From Sindora glabra (lineage: Eukaryota > Streptophyta > Magnoliopsida > Fabales > Fabaceae), in contig CM035227.1 in NCBI GenBank assembly GCA_020226215.1, positions 2,039,343 through 2,103,342 of the forward strand: 64,000 bases of DNA, given 5' to 3'. The position numbers and the translations under genes were made by a program. The notes under the pieces are model-generated. The model had not been told where the DNA came from, did not search any database, and was given only the letters and a program-made list of their open reading frames with translations. Shown piece by piece: positions 25,197-42,388 of the stretch. Numbering within the stretch: position 1 is the first letter of the stretch; every line of letters starts with the position of its first letter.

Positions 25197-25698
25197 TTCC
25201 TTTTAACATTCTAATAGCTTAAAAATCACCTAATTTGGATCTCCAAAACTTAAGTTATAACTAAAAATATGAAACAATATTAGAATTTAACATTAATCGA
25301 ATAATTTATTAACTATGTAAATTCATAACCAAATCATAAAATAAGACCAATTTTATTAAATTAAGCTCATGTAATCCTTTAAGAGGTATAAAATAAAAGG
25401 AAATAATATAGATAATATCTTGCACATTATCTTTAAATGAAGCTAACTCTCCTATTTTTAAAGAAATGTTTTTATTTTTCCAATAGAGTATTTAACTTTC
25501 TTTTTCCTTTTATAAATAGAAAAAGATCTCTTTTAAATTCTTTACTTTCCTTTTTTAAAAGTTAGTTCTCATTTTTTAAAGAATGAAGAATTGATTTTTT
25601 CCATAACTAATTTTTCATTAAAAAAAAACCTTCTTTTTTATTTTTCAAATCCATTGGTCACTCATTTCAAAATGAGTAATCACTTGCTTTTTTATGCT
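25197..25698. other. AT-rich sequence right of the gap
   Basis: No gene seen. From about 25,440 it is rich in polypyrimidine runs on the plus strand. It may be the continuation of the copia gag remnant interrupted by the LTR-like insertion at 25,706, but I could not confirm coding similarity. Confidence 0.4.
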
Positions 25699-25705
25699 CA
25701 AAGTA

Positions 25706-26707
25706 TTGGTGTGTGCCCTAAGAGTCAATCATAGAGATGATTGTAATATTACATAATGTATTACGTTTCATTTTGGCAATATAATTATTATATTATATTT
25801 TATTTTATTTTACGTAAATTATAACTCAAATATAATAATTATCCTTGGAATAGCTTTGCTATTCTTAAAATGCGCTTAGTCAAGTATTATTATGAAAATG
25901 ATAGTAATAATACATTGAGACTAGCATGTATAGTGACTAATGATTATGAATCATGGGTATATGATATCAAGTCAATACATGAATACGTTATTGGTGAACA
26001 ATGTACTAGATTGACTCGTTGTGAGAATATTGCATAGATAAACGTGTCATTAATTATTCTCATATGATCACAAATACATATAATCCTTTGATCTGAAGTC
26101 ACTACAGTTCCTTATATGAGAAGTTACTCACTTTAATGTTGTCCTATATCACCTTTAATTGGGTTGATAAGTAGGACGTTGATTGGGTGTGTCACGAATC
26201 ATGCAGAGGAAAGCAAGTGATATAGATGGGATTTTGTTAGTCTTGTATAAAAGAAAAATATCCTTGGGTTCCTTGATTGAGTGAGACTTAGAAATACATG
26301 GTCATACTCAATTGGATCAATATATGATATTGATCATTTATTTTAAGTCTACTCAGTATCAAAAAATATAAATTAAGCATTGATAAAGATGACACACTCC
26401 ATGCCTCTAATTCGATTTGGATTTTATTATAAAAGGGATTATGATGCAAAATGTTAATCATATATTAGGTAGATGTCGAATCATAGACATTCTTACTACT
26501 TGAGTAGCAGTGATGTATTACTAGATACCGCTCACTATCTATAGCCCAAAATGAGTCATTATCAACGTAGTAAGAACCTATAGGATCACACAAAAGGAGT
26601 ATGAATAAGACAATAATTAATTAAATTTTAGTTAGACTAAAATTTAATTAATTGGACTTATTTTCGTGCATATATATTATTATTAAGATAATAATATGTT
26701 TTTCATG

Positions 26708-26752
<45 letters not shown>

Positions 26753-27293
26753 TGTGATATTATTTGATATTAAAGTAATGTCAGATAATTATATTATTAG
26801 ATATTAGATATTAGATAAATAGATAAGTCCTATCTCTCTTCACTCTCTCTAAGATAAGGATAAGATAATAGTTATTTAGTGTAATTAGGATTTTTTGAAG
26901 TATTATTCTAGTAGGACTAGGATTGTAATATACCTTAGTTCTATAAAAGGGACTTGAAGGTAGTACTTTGATTAACGCACATAAACTTCAAGAAAACCTT
27001 AAATCACTTAAAAAAATGTCCAATCCTAATCCTAATCATAATGAGAGAGACATATCCTAGCAGTTTTGTAGATGAGAGAAGTCGTTATTCACTCCGTGTG
27101 GATACCGTAGAGACGCTGTACCTTCCGATCAGCGTTTGATTCATCTCGGTCTCTCAAGAATTCATTCAGGAAGAATATGAGTACAAATAATGTAAAACCT
27201 TAACACTAGTTTATGACTTTTGCATGGATCCTAGAATGGTTTTGAATAAAAAAATTTTAAATTCTGTTGTGTATGTTGATCCGAATCCTAACA
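25706..27293 (+). mobile_element. Solo LTR-like retroelement insertion, ~1.59 kb
   Basis: The 7-bp word CAAAGTA occurs at 25,699-25,705 and again at 27,294-27,300, and the DNA between begins TTGGTGTGTGCCC and ends CCTAACA. That looks like a single LTR with its target-site duplication (AAGTA would serve as the usual 5 bp if the element ends CCTAACACA). Inside are a plus-strand TATA box (CTATAAAAGG, 26,941-26,950), a (TA)18 run at 26,711-26,746 and no coding frame. The right terminus ends in CA, but the left has TT instead of TG. It could also be a non-autonomous retroelement; I did not see a second LTR. Confidence 0.6.
26711..26746. repeat. (TA)18 microsatellite
   Basis: Perfect TA dinucleotide run inside the LTR-like element. 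Confidence 0.95.
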
Positions 27294-27300
27294 CAAAGTA

Positions 27301-28310
27301 CTCTTTGAAAGAATAGCTATTTGTTCTCTAACATTTGGATGGCTTTTTGAAAGGGAAACTACCTTGTCTTTTAAAATATTATTTTTTATTAAATTTTTGC
27401 TTTTCTTTTGTAAGAAAATTATTTTATTTGATAAAAGAATTTTTTTTTCAATAAATGATATTGAGAAAACATCAATTTCTTCAAGAATATCATTTTCTTT
27501 TCTCAAAAGCATATTTTTATTTTTCAAAGAATTAAAATTATTTTGTAATTCTTGATTCCCATTTCTCAAAAAATCATTTTTCAAAAATTTAAAACTTTGT
27601 TCAAGCTTTTGATTTTCACTTTGTCAAAAATCAAGATCATTTTTAAAAATTTTCAAAACCCTTTCATAAGGGAAAAATTTCTTTTAAAAGAGAGGTTTTT
27701 CCTTATAATTTTTTAAGACTCCTTTAATAAACTTTCAAAAGCTTTATTTAGTTTATCATAAGGAATAGGTGACTTAAGATTTATTACTTTGTTGTAATCC
27801 ATTAATTTGGCCATAAAGCAAAGGTAGGTAACTTTTTCTACTTCCTCATTTGGAACAAAATCATTTCAAGGAATATATTCATCATCGCATTTATCCATCA
27901 TTACTTTCTTCTTTGTTAGTTTTCTAAGGAACTTTTTTTTTAGATTTAGGTAATCTACCTTGATGTGGTCAAGCTTCTTGCATTCATAGCAAGTAGATGC
28001 TTAATTACTGATTTCCTTTTGAGGTTTATCTCACTTTTTTCTTCTTAATATTTTGATAAACCTCTTGAAAAGTAAGTCATTTTTTCATTATCATTGAATT
28101 TAACAAGCATATTTACATAGGATGTGTGCACTTGCTTAGTTCCCCAAAAGGTGACTTGGAGTTTATCCCATATTTTCTTTGTTGATGTGTAGTTAAAGAT
28201 TTTTTTATACTTTTTAGGAGTTATAGTACATATGATAATATTTTTTGCCTTAGTACAATGGCTAATTATTTTCTTTTTGCTTCACTTTATTGCTTTTTTG
28301 CTTGATATGA
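27301..28310 (-). pseudogene. Degraded copia-type gag (UBN2, zinc knuckle, coiled coil)
   Basis: Read from about 28,310 downward on the minus strand. A UBN2-type gag segment comes first, with TKKIWDKLQVTFWGTKQV near 28,190-28,130. A zinc knuckle at 27,991-27,950 follows, CYECKKLDHIKVDY, in which the last Cys has become Tyr. A Lys/Asn/Leu-rich coiled-coil frame at 27,584-27,288 (98 aa) comes last. Stops interrupt the reading and no pol region was found. The solo-LTR-like insertion abuts its 3' end at 27,300, so this remnant is probably older than the insertion. Confidence 0.75.
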
Positions 28311-31300
28311 CAAAATACACTAAAAAAGGGTGAATTAATGTTTCAATAAATTAAAATTTTAAGCTTTAAAAATATCTTATTCAAAATAAGGGTGTTTAAC
28401 CGGTTAGCATGTGTAGGTTGGGCCCGTTTAGGCCTGGTCTGTTAAGGTTTGCATTTTATGCTGGCTTATTTTAATTGGTCTAATTCATAAAAAAATTTAC
28501 AAAACCTACGAACTTTACACTATAAATGGACTTGGCTAACAGGATGCATAGGCCAGCCTCGCATGGACTTGGCCCATATGCAGGCCTAATTTTAACAAAG
28601 TTTGATCCACAAAAAACCCACAGATTGATCCACCAAGCCCATGGGCCGATATCTTGTTAAGCATACCTAATTCAAAATCCCTAAAAAAGCAACCAGATTG
28701 TTAATTTAGAGGATTAAGTAAATGATAAATAAAGATAGGTAAAAAGCATGTAAATTAAAATGTAAAGGAAAGAAAAGATAACATCGATATATAGTGGTTT
28801 AATAGTTTAAAGAAAAATCTTTTTTTAGATCTGTTCCATTCTCCTTAGGCTAAATCTAACTTTGGTGATTATCCATTAGCATTTTTTCTATTACAAGGCC
28901 TTTTTATACTTTCCCACTTAATTTAAGGATTTAAGAAATCCTACCTTAAACACCTGAGGATTTTTCATTTCACAATCTCACTATAAGGTGTCTACAAATA
29001 TTTATCTTATACTTCACTCTAGTTACTAAACCTTAATAGGTATGGTTTATTTTTTAAAGAAGCTACAATGTTATCACACTTTGATAGTGTAAATTTGTAA
29101 GTTTAAGCATTAATAAGAAAACTTAGGAAGATAAAGAGAATTTAAAATGAGAAAACTTTTTAAAGAGAAGAGGTTATACTTGTGTGTCTTGCTAATGAAG
29201 TGAGTTTTTCTATTTATAGACAAAGGGTGAAACTTAACCATTAGGAATGAACACATCCTAAAAAGCAACCTTAAGTCAAAAGGCTTCTTCCTTTTCTTCA
29301 AGTTTTTTAAACAACTTGCTTTTTCTAGAATGCTAAGGTCTTATTACTATTAAAGTTAGCATATTTGAATACACAGAGTTGGCTCTTTTCCTTACTAGCT
29401 TGAAGTGTCATTTTTATTGTGTACTATGAAATAACAAACAATTTGCTTTTTTAGAAAATTTAAAATTTTTATAGAGAATTATCCTTTTCTGGCATGTATT
29501 GTAGCTTGCTCATTTAAATTGAATATTATTATAATGGTTCACTACTGAGTTAGATCGATGTGACATTTTGCAAAAAGTAACTTGAAGAAATGGAAAATTT
29601 TATAGAACATAGTACAATAATATGCAAACAATAAAAGAATAACTAGACTTATTGATGATTTTCAACATTTTGATAGCATGGAAACTTAGTATATCATCAC
29701 TTTGGAAAGTAGCACAAATATAAATCGATTCCTTCCTATTTTAGGAAATAAAACATGTTAAAAATAATAGGATTAAAAGTGCACACTCACAAGGTAGTAA
29801 AGAGCAATTAGGCAAAATAAGTAACCAAGCATATTTTCAATATATTAGTGCAATGTAATACCATTTAAAACCTAATAATTATTGTAAACAAAAAATAAAG
29901 GTCCCACATTTCACAAAGGAGAGTTATTTTATTCCCCTAGATATTTTTTAACTATTTACTTATGTTGGTTTTGGTATACATGCCCTTTTATTGAAAGTAA
30001 TTCAAGCTTTTCCCAAAAGTATGAAATGAGTTACTATAATGTTGTAGCACTAAGTATTTGAATATTATCTTCTTGTATTTTCGCTAACTTTCTTATCCTA
30101 AAAAAGTAAGGATACGTTGCACATTGAATTAATAATCAGAATATTGGCTTCAGATATTTTCTTTACTCTTTCTTACCTTGAAAAACTAGAGGCAACTTGC
30201 TTTCTTGAAATAATAACCATTTGCTAAATTTATTTACTCCTTTCTTGGAGACCAATTATTAACTTTTGTAAGCCATTATACGGTGGGCTAATAGTACTTA
30301 TATATGTAGCATTTAAATGCTATCCTTCCTCTTTAAAATGATAAATGATTTATAAAAAATATTAATGATCTATATTCCCCATAAAGGATAATAGTGACTA
30401 GCTTCTGTGCTTGTATATTACATGATTGATACAACTAGTAGTATTAAAATTAGTAAATTATTAAATTAAATTATATTTGAGAATATTATGTAAATATATA
30501 ATGCTATTATATATTATATGAGCATTCCAATAGATAGCATAATAATGCAATTGATTGGTGATGGTTATTTATTGACTTAGGATATGTGTGATTTAATGAA
30601 ATGAGATAAGATAAATAAATTGATATAATTTGAAAAAAATTACATTGTATGTTCATATTTTGCCTTTAAAAATGTTGACCTTTTTTTAATAAAAGGCATT
30701 TGCCATTTCCTTTATTTCTCCATTTCCATAAAAAAGCCAAGGGACCAAGAATTATCTCCTTCTATTCTTATCTTTCATCATTATCTTAAGCAAACAAGGT
30801 GAGGATCTTATGATCTTTTTAACATTTAGAGATTTTCTTATTGAGTACCTTTTATTTACATGAGGAATTGGTGAAAAATTAGTTGAAAACAAGTTTAAGA
30901 AGTTTAATGCCCTAACTTAATATGTTTCCTTTCCTTAATGTATAGTTGAGAAATGTATTACAAAATCCCAACCCAAATCTTCTTTTTCTACTTGTGAGTA
31001 TTATTATATTAAATCATTAGCTTGATTTTATTTGATTTCATATATTTTGACTATTATAGACTTTTAAAGGAATTTAAATGAATTTTGTGTTTTTGGCATA
31101 TAAATTATGATTTTTATAATGATTTAGATTGTTGCTACATTTTTTTATGAATTATGATTGTTTGGTTAAGATATTTGAATTTTTGAGTGAGACTAGGGAA
31201 AAAATATATTAAATGAACAATAAATATTGAGCAAAATTTACAGAAATTTATGAATGAAAGATTCACAAACTAATTTATTAAGCATTAGAGTGCTTTTAGA

Positions 31301-32880
31301 TGACTTAAATTAATTCATCAAGTTTAGAGTGTTTCTATCTAATCTAAATTAATTTCTCAATCAATTCACCTTAGTAGAAAGTGCCTAGGTAATTGATTTA
31401 TGAATCAATTCATTAAGGTCTAAAATGCTTCTATATGACTTGATTGATTCTCGAATCAATTCATATTATTTCTCCTTATATTTTTACTTATTTAAAAGAT
31501 CAATCAAAATGGTTTAATTTTATTTATGTTACAAGAACATGAATGACTCTAGTATGAATAACAAAATCATACATGAGCTTGATATATACATAAGAAGATA
31601 CTAAAATGAAAATAAAAATTCTTAAACTTAATTTGAAACTTAAATTGAAATAAATGTGTATTTTTTAGTAAATCTTATGTTATGGAAGTTAGTTAAGTAA
31701 ATATCCGGTGCTTCACCCTATATTGAATCATGTGTTGTAAGTTAACCTAGAAATCCTAAATGAATGAATGATATGAAAGTTAGGTAGAGTAATTTAATGA
31801 TTCATGGATTATTACGAATGCTAATATTATAGAAATAAAATTGAAGTATTGGTTGATGCATTTGTTTATATTTTGATAAATTATGCTTGAATGAGACTTG
31901 ATAATGTTGGGGGCATTAACACTCATATTTTAGCTTATTGCATAAGATCCACATGCTCATTTGTAAAAGGATAAGACTAACCTTAATAGGATAATATTAG
32001 GTTTATGAATAGATAAAAATGATTGAGAATTATAAGGAGATTTATTTTAATTGATATACTTTGTTATGATATCATATTAATTGCTCAAATTTTCTTATGA
32101 TTGTTGAAGTTGATATTACTTTGAAGTAGCATCTTCCTTTTGGTATTCCATTATAAGGATTCACCTTGATATATTTATGCATGCATCATTAGCATTTTTA
32201 GAAAAATTGATAGGTATGGTTAGGTTCATTTTATATAATGTTGACCCATTTCCTTTATTATGGTATGGAAAATTTCTTCTCTCTCATAGAGGAGATATTA
32301 GTTTAGTTTCTTCTAAAAGTATGGATAATAAAATCATGAAAATTTAAGTTTAAGTTTAATTTTTTGAATTTTAATTAGAATGATTATTCACTAAGTTTTG
32401 AGTAAGCTTATTATCTTTCTCTCCTTTTTTCCCCCTATTTTTAAGGATCCTTTTCCCTTAAATGCCACCTACCTTCCCAAACTAACTAAAGGTAAGCTTG
32501 CAACAAGGATTTCTCATGGCATAATAGTAAGTTTAATTTTTGACATTTCATCTTTTTCACACACATAATATTACATTATAATGAGCAAGCATGTTATTGT
32601 GCATTGGTAAGGCTAGTAGGAGGTAGCTAGTGGCAACTTCTTATGTTGGTCATAATCCAAGTAAGGTCATGTCAGATGAAATGAAGGAAAATAACTTTAC
32701 TCTTTTTTAATAAAAAAATTTACTTTTAAGATATAAAATATTATTTTTTTTATCATATTTTATATTAAATAAATATTTTTTTATTGTTTAATATTTTAAA
32801 ACTATATTGCTCTTAAAGATGTTTTTCTCTATAATAAAAGAATCTTAATTTTTTTGGATAAATTAATAGGATAAAAGCCC
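28311..32880. other. Long intergenic stretch, no gene recognised
   Basis: Mostly AT-rich. At 28,390-28,650 there is a less AT-rich patch with repeated GGCCCA/TGGGCC/AGGCCTG words in both orientations, which looks like a decayed repetitive element. At 30,940-31,480 a segment similar in style to 5,940-6,260 contains repeated GAATCAATTCAT words. Minus frame 29,110-29,301 is unrecognised. No RNA gene found. Confidence 0.45.
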
Positions 32881-32899
32881 AAAAAAAATAATAATTACA

Positions 32900-35800
32900 T
32901 TCTAACTACATGAGAAGTAGAGACCCTAACATCACCATAAATTAACAAAATCAAATCTAGAGATGTATAATTTAAAATTCTTAAGTTCAACTTATGTTTT
33001 AGACTATAGTTGGCTAGGTAGTTAGTAGTTTATTATCTTCTCTGAATGTGTTAAGAATGTAGATTTGCTTGTTTCTAAATAAATATTTGTCATATTTAAA
33101 AAAAATTATTATCATATTATGAAACATGCTCATCCTATCCATTAACATATTAACTAGTAACTTGGAATTAGTTTCTAAAACTATGTGACAATAACCTTTT
33201 TGCCAAGTTAACTGAAATTCATGAAACAACCCCATGACTTAACCAAAATTGATGAACATATACCTAGGTTACCAAAGAAACCTCCCATCCAAAGGCCTCA
33301 ATCATCTCTATAAATTCCATAGTAGTTCGCTATCCTTAGGTTTTACTTGGAAGCTCCATTTATGTTCAAATTGATCTAGCTAGAAGTAGGAATTGCCTTA
33401 GAGAAATATACCTATTACATGGATGTAGAATGATAACCTACAACAGTATTTTTTACTATATTGTGGTATTCCATAACATAATGCAATATCACGACTTGTG
33501 AGCTCTTTAGGTGTTGGAATCTAGATTTGAAAAGGGCCATATTGCACTATTTCTATATATGCCAAGTCGTTGCCCCTTAAAGTAATACCCAATCTTCTAC
33601 TATATTCTTTCCACATAAATTAACCTCAAACCAAACACACTAAAAAAGGTTTTATGCTTCACATCCTTAAAACTATTATATATTGAAATTGCCAATTGTT
33701 AGTCCCGAAGAGTATAAATTATTTTCTCCACCCATTGATGACATATGTTATAAGAAACTATTCTAAAACTCTTCTTGCTTCATTTTTCATTTGTTAATAA
33801 TACATTATTACATTATTTGCATAGAAAAAAGTGTACCTTTTTAGGATTATCCTAAATCTAAATTTTATTCTAAAGTTGCTAGTTGCTAGTTGGATTGTGG
33901 GCTGCTCTGTTATAGTATGCCTTTTTAACACCGAATTCATTATTTTTTAAAGTTTTTCCATCATTAAGAATCAAACCCAAGCTCACTAACAAGTGAGGGA
34001 ATCATTGCTTCCTTTAAGCACATTCCACTATCCAAATAATACAGGAATAGAAAGAAATTCTAGCTTCATTCCTCATCCAAATAGTCTGCTACCTTGTTGT
34101 TTAGCATATTAAAATCTAAGTTTTAGTCATATAACCCTTAAGATAAAACTCACTAATCCAACAAACCTTTCAAAAGTAGGTGCATTGACCATTATTGACT
34201 TCTTTCCTTATGCCTTTTATAACATATTTTTATACTTTTCCTAAATTTTTCCATAATGAAGAGTCTGGATTTTGAACAATTACTTGATTATGCCAATTAC
34301 AATTATGAAGATATTTGTTTCTCATTATTGATGGCCAAAGTGAATTCCCTTCAATAAGAAACTTCTAAACTAGTTTTATAAGGCAAGCCTCATTCATTAA
34401 TGTTAAGTTTTTAAGGCCTAGTCTCCTATAATTTTTTTTTGGAGATGTTATAATCTGTTATGGTATCATATGTATCTTCTTTTTAGAGCACTCATGACCC
34501 TATATAAGCTTCTTGACCTTTTTTTATTTTTAAAATATTTATCGCTTGGATAGAGGCAATCTGTGTGATATATGTTGGAATAGCTCTTAATATAGACTTG
34601 GCTAGAATTACCTTTTCTATTAAGAAAGACATTTCATTTATCATTAAGCTAATTTGTCTTGAATCCTTTTAAGAATATAAGAATAAGTATTTCCGATAAC
34701 TCTTTTGTGGATAAAAAGGACCCCTAAGTACATTCTCATATTTGAGGATTTTGTAAAGCCATATTTAGTTACAATTTGAGATTTTAAAACTTAGCTCAAA
34801 TTTAAGAAAGAAAATATTCATTTTGGCATTGTTAACTCCTTATCCCAACATTTTTCAAAACACTCCAAAATGTTTAAGAGCATTTTCATTTGATTAATTG
34901 ATACCTTCCTAAAAAGAAGGAGATCATCTGCAACATAAGATGCAAAATACCTAGTTTATTTTGCCCTATTCTTAAAGGAGTTTATTTTTGCAAATAAGAT
35001 GGGATAAATTATCCATGCATCAAACAAAGATATATGGAGAAAAAAGAGCCTTTTGCTAAATACCCCTCGATGGGAGATTCCTCAATTTTACTTTCATTAT
35101 ATAAAACATTCAAAATGGGAGGCTTTATCCACTCCATAATTAAGTTTGCCAATCTCTCATCCATTTGAATTTGGCCCAGAAATCTTGAATGAATTCTTAG
35201 TTTAATCCATCATAAAGTGAATCATTTCTTGAGCAATAATTATATCATCCTGCATACACCTACCATATACATTTACCAGGAACAAAGTTTGCCTAGAAAA
35301 AGGAAACTAAAATAGATAATAATGTTCAATACAATTCACTATGATTTTTGTGACACATTTATATATAACATTACATAATGATATAGGCTAAAATTAATTA
35401 ACAAACTCTAACTTATTTATCTTCAGTATGAGACAAATGAGGGTTCTATTCACCCAGTGAATATCTCCACTATCAATTATGTGTTTCACAAACTAGAACA
35501 TACTATCACCTACAATCTCTCGAACATAGCTAGAAATCCATCCTCCTCTGGGGATTTAGTAGCTCTTATAGAAAACACGACTTTCTTCAACTCCTCTAAG
35601 CTTATTTCCCTCTCCAAAATATTATTCTAATCAATGGCAATTGCAAGATAAAAAATTCTAGTGGTAGCTAATATTTATTTTGAAAGATCATTTATGAAAA
35701 GGCTCTTGAAGAAATTACAAATAAGATCTTAAAACCTACTCTTCTCCACCCATTCTTCAGTCTAATTTAATTTCTTAACACTTTAATTCTATTCTTGCTT

Positions 35801-36130
35801 CTCCTAATGATAGCTTTAGAGTGATAGCACTTGGTATTCTTATCTCTTTCTTAGAGCAAATTAGCTTTAGAATTTTTATGCTAGAAAATCTTCTCTTGAT
35901 AGAGTTTTAGAAAGTTCTCTTTGGAACTTCTTCTCTAGATCCCAAAGGAAAGGGTTAGTCCTTCTTTGTTGAACATTGAGTACCTATTATTCTCACTAAA
36001 AGATTACGTTTTCACTTCTTCATATGCTTGAATACATTTTGATTCCCCCTCTTCAGGATAATTCTTCAACTACATCAAATTCCTTGCATAAAAGAACCTT
36101 AAATTTTTATGAAATCATCGATAGGTTAAG
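32900..36130 (-). mobile_element. Degraded L1-type LINE (reverse transcriptase and RNase H)
   Basis: Read on the minus strand from about 36,130. Pre-RT sequence (VCNFFKSLF-like near 35,690) is followed by RT block pieces such as LEELKKVVFSIRATKSPE (~35,600). Then come DDIIIAQEMIH (~35,250-35,218) and the catalytic box as YVADDLLLF, with A-D-D at 34,931-34,923. Downstream are GVLFIHKRVIGNTYSYIL and ILAKSILRAIPTYI-like pieces (~34,720-34,560). Near 33,235-33,130 lies a non-LTR RNase H segment, FQLTWQKGYCHIVLETNSKL. Many stops and frameshifts make it inactive. No ORF1 or endonuclease part was identified, so it is probably 5'-truncated, as is common for LINEs. Confidence 0.85.
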
Positions 36131-39930
<3,800 letters not shown>

Positions 39931-40115
39931 TATTAATTCCAAGTGCACAGTTTAAGATGAAAATATCAAAATTTTCATAATTGAAGAGTATAATCAAAAT
40001 TAATAATGAATGTTAATTTTAAATAAAAAAATTAGATGTGATGAGTATTAATTCCAAGTGCATAGTTTAAGATGATAATATCAAAAGTTTCATAATTGAA
40101 GAGTATAATCAAACC
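39931..40115. repeat. Direct repeat, ~115-bp period, 1.6 copies
   Basis: TATTAATTCCAAGTGCACAG at 39,931 recurs at 40,046 with one change. The shared block runs on through TTTAAGATG, ATATCAAAA, TTTCATAATTGAAGAGTATAATCAAA. Confidence 0.85.
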
Positions 40116-41110
40116 ATCTTAAAATTAAGAAATATTTTACATTTTCCCCAAGAATATTAGTCAAGCGAGTTCTGAAGTATAGGAGCAATGAAGTTAGAAG
40201 CACACTATTAACTAAAATCAATTGTTCTTAATTTGTTTGTTTGTCAAATCCATTTATTTATATCAAGTTACTTAAAATAGGGAAAGGGCGCACACAAATT
40301 TCTTACCACGGAAATAAAGAGATATTACGTTTCTATTTACGCATGGATGAAATATGCTATAACACAAGAAAAAGATATACAAATTAAGAACGTATCTATT
40401 ACATTGAAGAGATAATTAGGTATAATGTATTACATGTGATCGCATAGGTAATAACTAGTATATTATTTATAAATAATTTTTTTAATAAATCTTTGTTAAT
40501 CAGCTAAATAAAACACAATTCTTCCAATATTTTCGAATTAACTAAATAAAAATCAAAATCAATCAGCCAATTAAACATGCTGTTTAGTAAACAGTCTGCT
40601 TAACTTATTAACCCAATAAATCACCCGAATCAATTAAAAGACGATAAAACAGCCCCTCTCAATGCAGATGTTTCAAACAATCAACTGCATCAATACTCCA
40701 TGGAAGGATTTTGCTTTGCTACAATACATCTTGAGTTTTTATTGAGTAAAATCACAATACTTCACATTTTTTATAAAAAACGAACGTGTACAAATTTTAC
40801 ATGCAATAAATACATAAAAAAAATTAAAATTCCATCATTTAATGCTACAACAAATTTTTTTTTTTTTTCTATGAAAGCTCTAACATTTAATATAAAAGTT
40901 TCAATTTTTTGTAAAAATTTACAAGAATATGTATTGCTCCGACTTTTTTTCAAGAGCATACCAAACCATAACCCATTATAAATATGTCGGTGAAAAAAAT
41001 TATTTTACAAAAGATGAGACGATTTTTTTTTCCAAAACTCGTTTTTTATTGATAGAATATGCCACTTTAATATTATTTAACCATGAATATATCTTCGACG
41101 GAAACCTACA
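40116..41110. other. Intergenic DNA 3' of the kinase gene
   Basis: No gene recognised. The overlapping plus and minus frames at 40,700-40,981 are Phe/Ile/Lys-rich shadows of AT-rich DNA. Confidence 0.5.
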
Positions 41111-42388
41111 ATAAGATTTGAGAGAGAGAGAGAGAGATCACACTTCCATACGAGAACATGTACCGAGACCCTTTTTGGTTGGCTTGGGAGCCGGGGTGCT
41201 AGATAGAGCGCATTTACAACAAACAAACTTCAGATATCTCAGTGGACATGGGCAGCAGATAATTAAGCACAATATACATCAGCCATTTGGCTGTGCATAT
41301 TGTCTCCACGTATTTCGAGCTTCCATACTGCATTCACCAGCTGCTAGACAATGATGCCAAAAAACAGAAAAAATTAGCCACAAATCAAGTGAATGCAGCA
41401 CTAACCTTCAGTAATGATGGATGAACCACAGAAATATGGGTAATTCTGCTTACCAACAGATCGCCAATTACTGGATTTTATAATGACAGACAGCATTAAA
41501 ATCACAATTTGCTTGAGGGTATGTATGTCATGCAGCCTTCAAATGCACAATCTCTTTCTCTCCTTCGCTTTAGAAGAGGTACCAAGGACCAGGACCATAC
41601 TCGAGTGCGCATAGATCTTCCCACATCAACTAAAAAATGAAATGGCTAACCTTGCAAATATGTTGAACAGCCACCACACGTCTATTCATTCTTCAAAAGA
41701 GAATAAGACCTTTGGCAGCCAGGATCTGGTTTCAAAACTCAATAAAGAGCCCAACTCGTCCCTAACCAATATAGGTAGCAATCCATCGAAGCAAATACCA
41801 AAAGCTTTGGTGAAATATTCTATATAGAAAACTGAAAATACACCTGCAATTCATAATATTGCCAATCAATTTAAACCAAATTGTCTTGCCACGTCTCAGA
41901 ACGCAAAAAGAAACTTGTCATCAAATAACACGGGGGAAGGTGGTTTACTTTCACACGCTTAAAAGTTACAGGGAACCATGAATACACAAGAACAAGATTG
42001 CTGTGTGCCACATTTGACATCTATGTACAGCATAGGAGCCAAAGCCTGAGAAGTCTGTATTTTTTACCAACAAAATATTTGTAGTCGCTTTTGGAAATTG
42101 ACCTTAAGGAGGAGCTATGCAATAACTAATCTTGCAGCAAATGCAGTCTCCATGGATGATACTGGAATATTCATTGACCAAAAACATAGGATAAAGATGT
42201 AGCAAACCAACACGCATTTGTGACTTCATATAGAGGAACCACCTTGATCAGATTCGCAGCTGGAAGAACAAAATACAAAAATTGGTCAGCAATAAGTCTA
42301 ACGTATATGGATGATAATACCCACAGCAGGCCTGCAGCAGAAAAAATCAAGTCTGAAATATGAACCAGAAAATTACCTTTTTGGTCAT
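41111..42388 (-). other. Probable 3' UTR and downstream region of the CK1-like gene
   Basis: Base composition is more balanced than in the neighbouring intergenic DNA, but no protein is encoded. Directly after the expected stop (42,391-42,389) the minus strand reads ACCAAAAAGGTAATTT, a good donor, and a polypyrimidine tract ending CTGCTGCAG lies about 45 bases further on. A 3'-UTR intron is therefore possible. A short GA repeat sits at about 41,121-41,137. Confidence 0.4.

Noticed and set aside
25021..25206. Open frame running through the N gap
   Set aside because: Its length is an artefact of unknown bases. Only the part before 25,097 is real, and it belongs to the hAT remnant.
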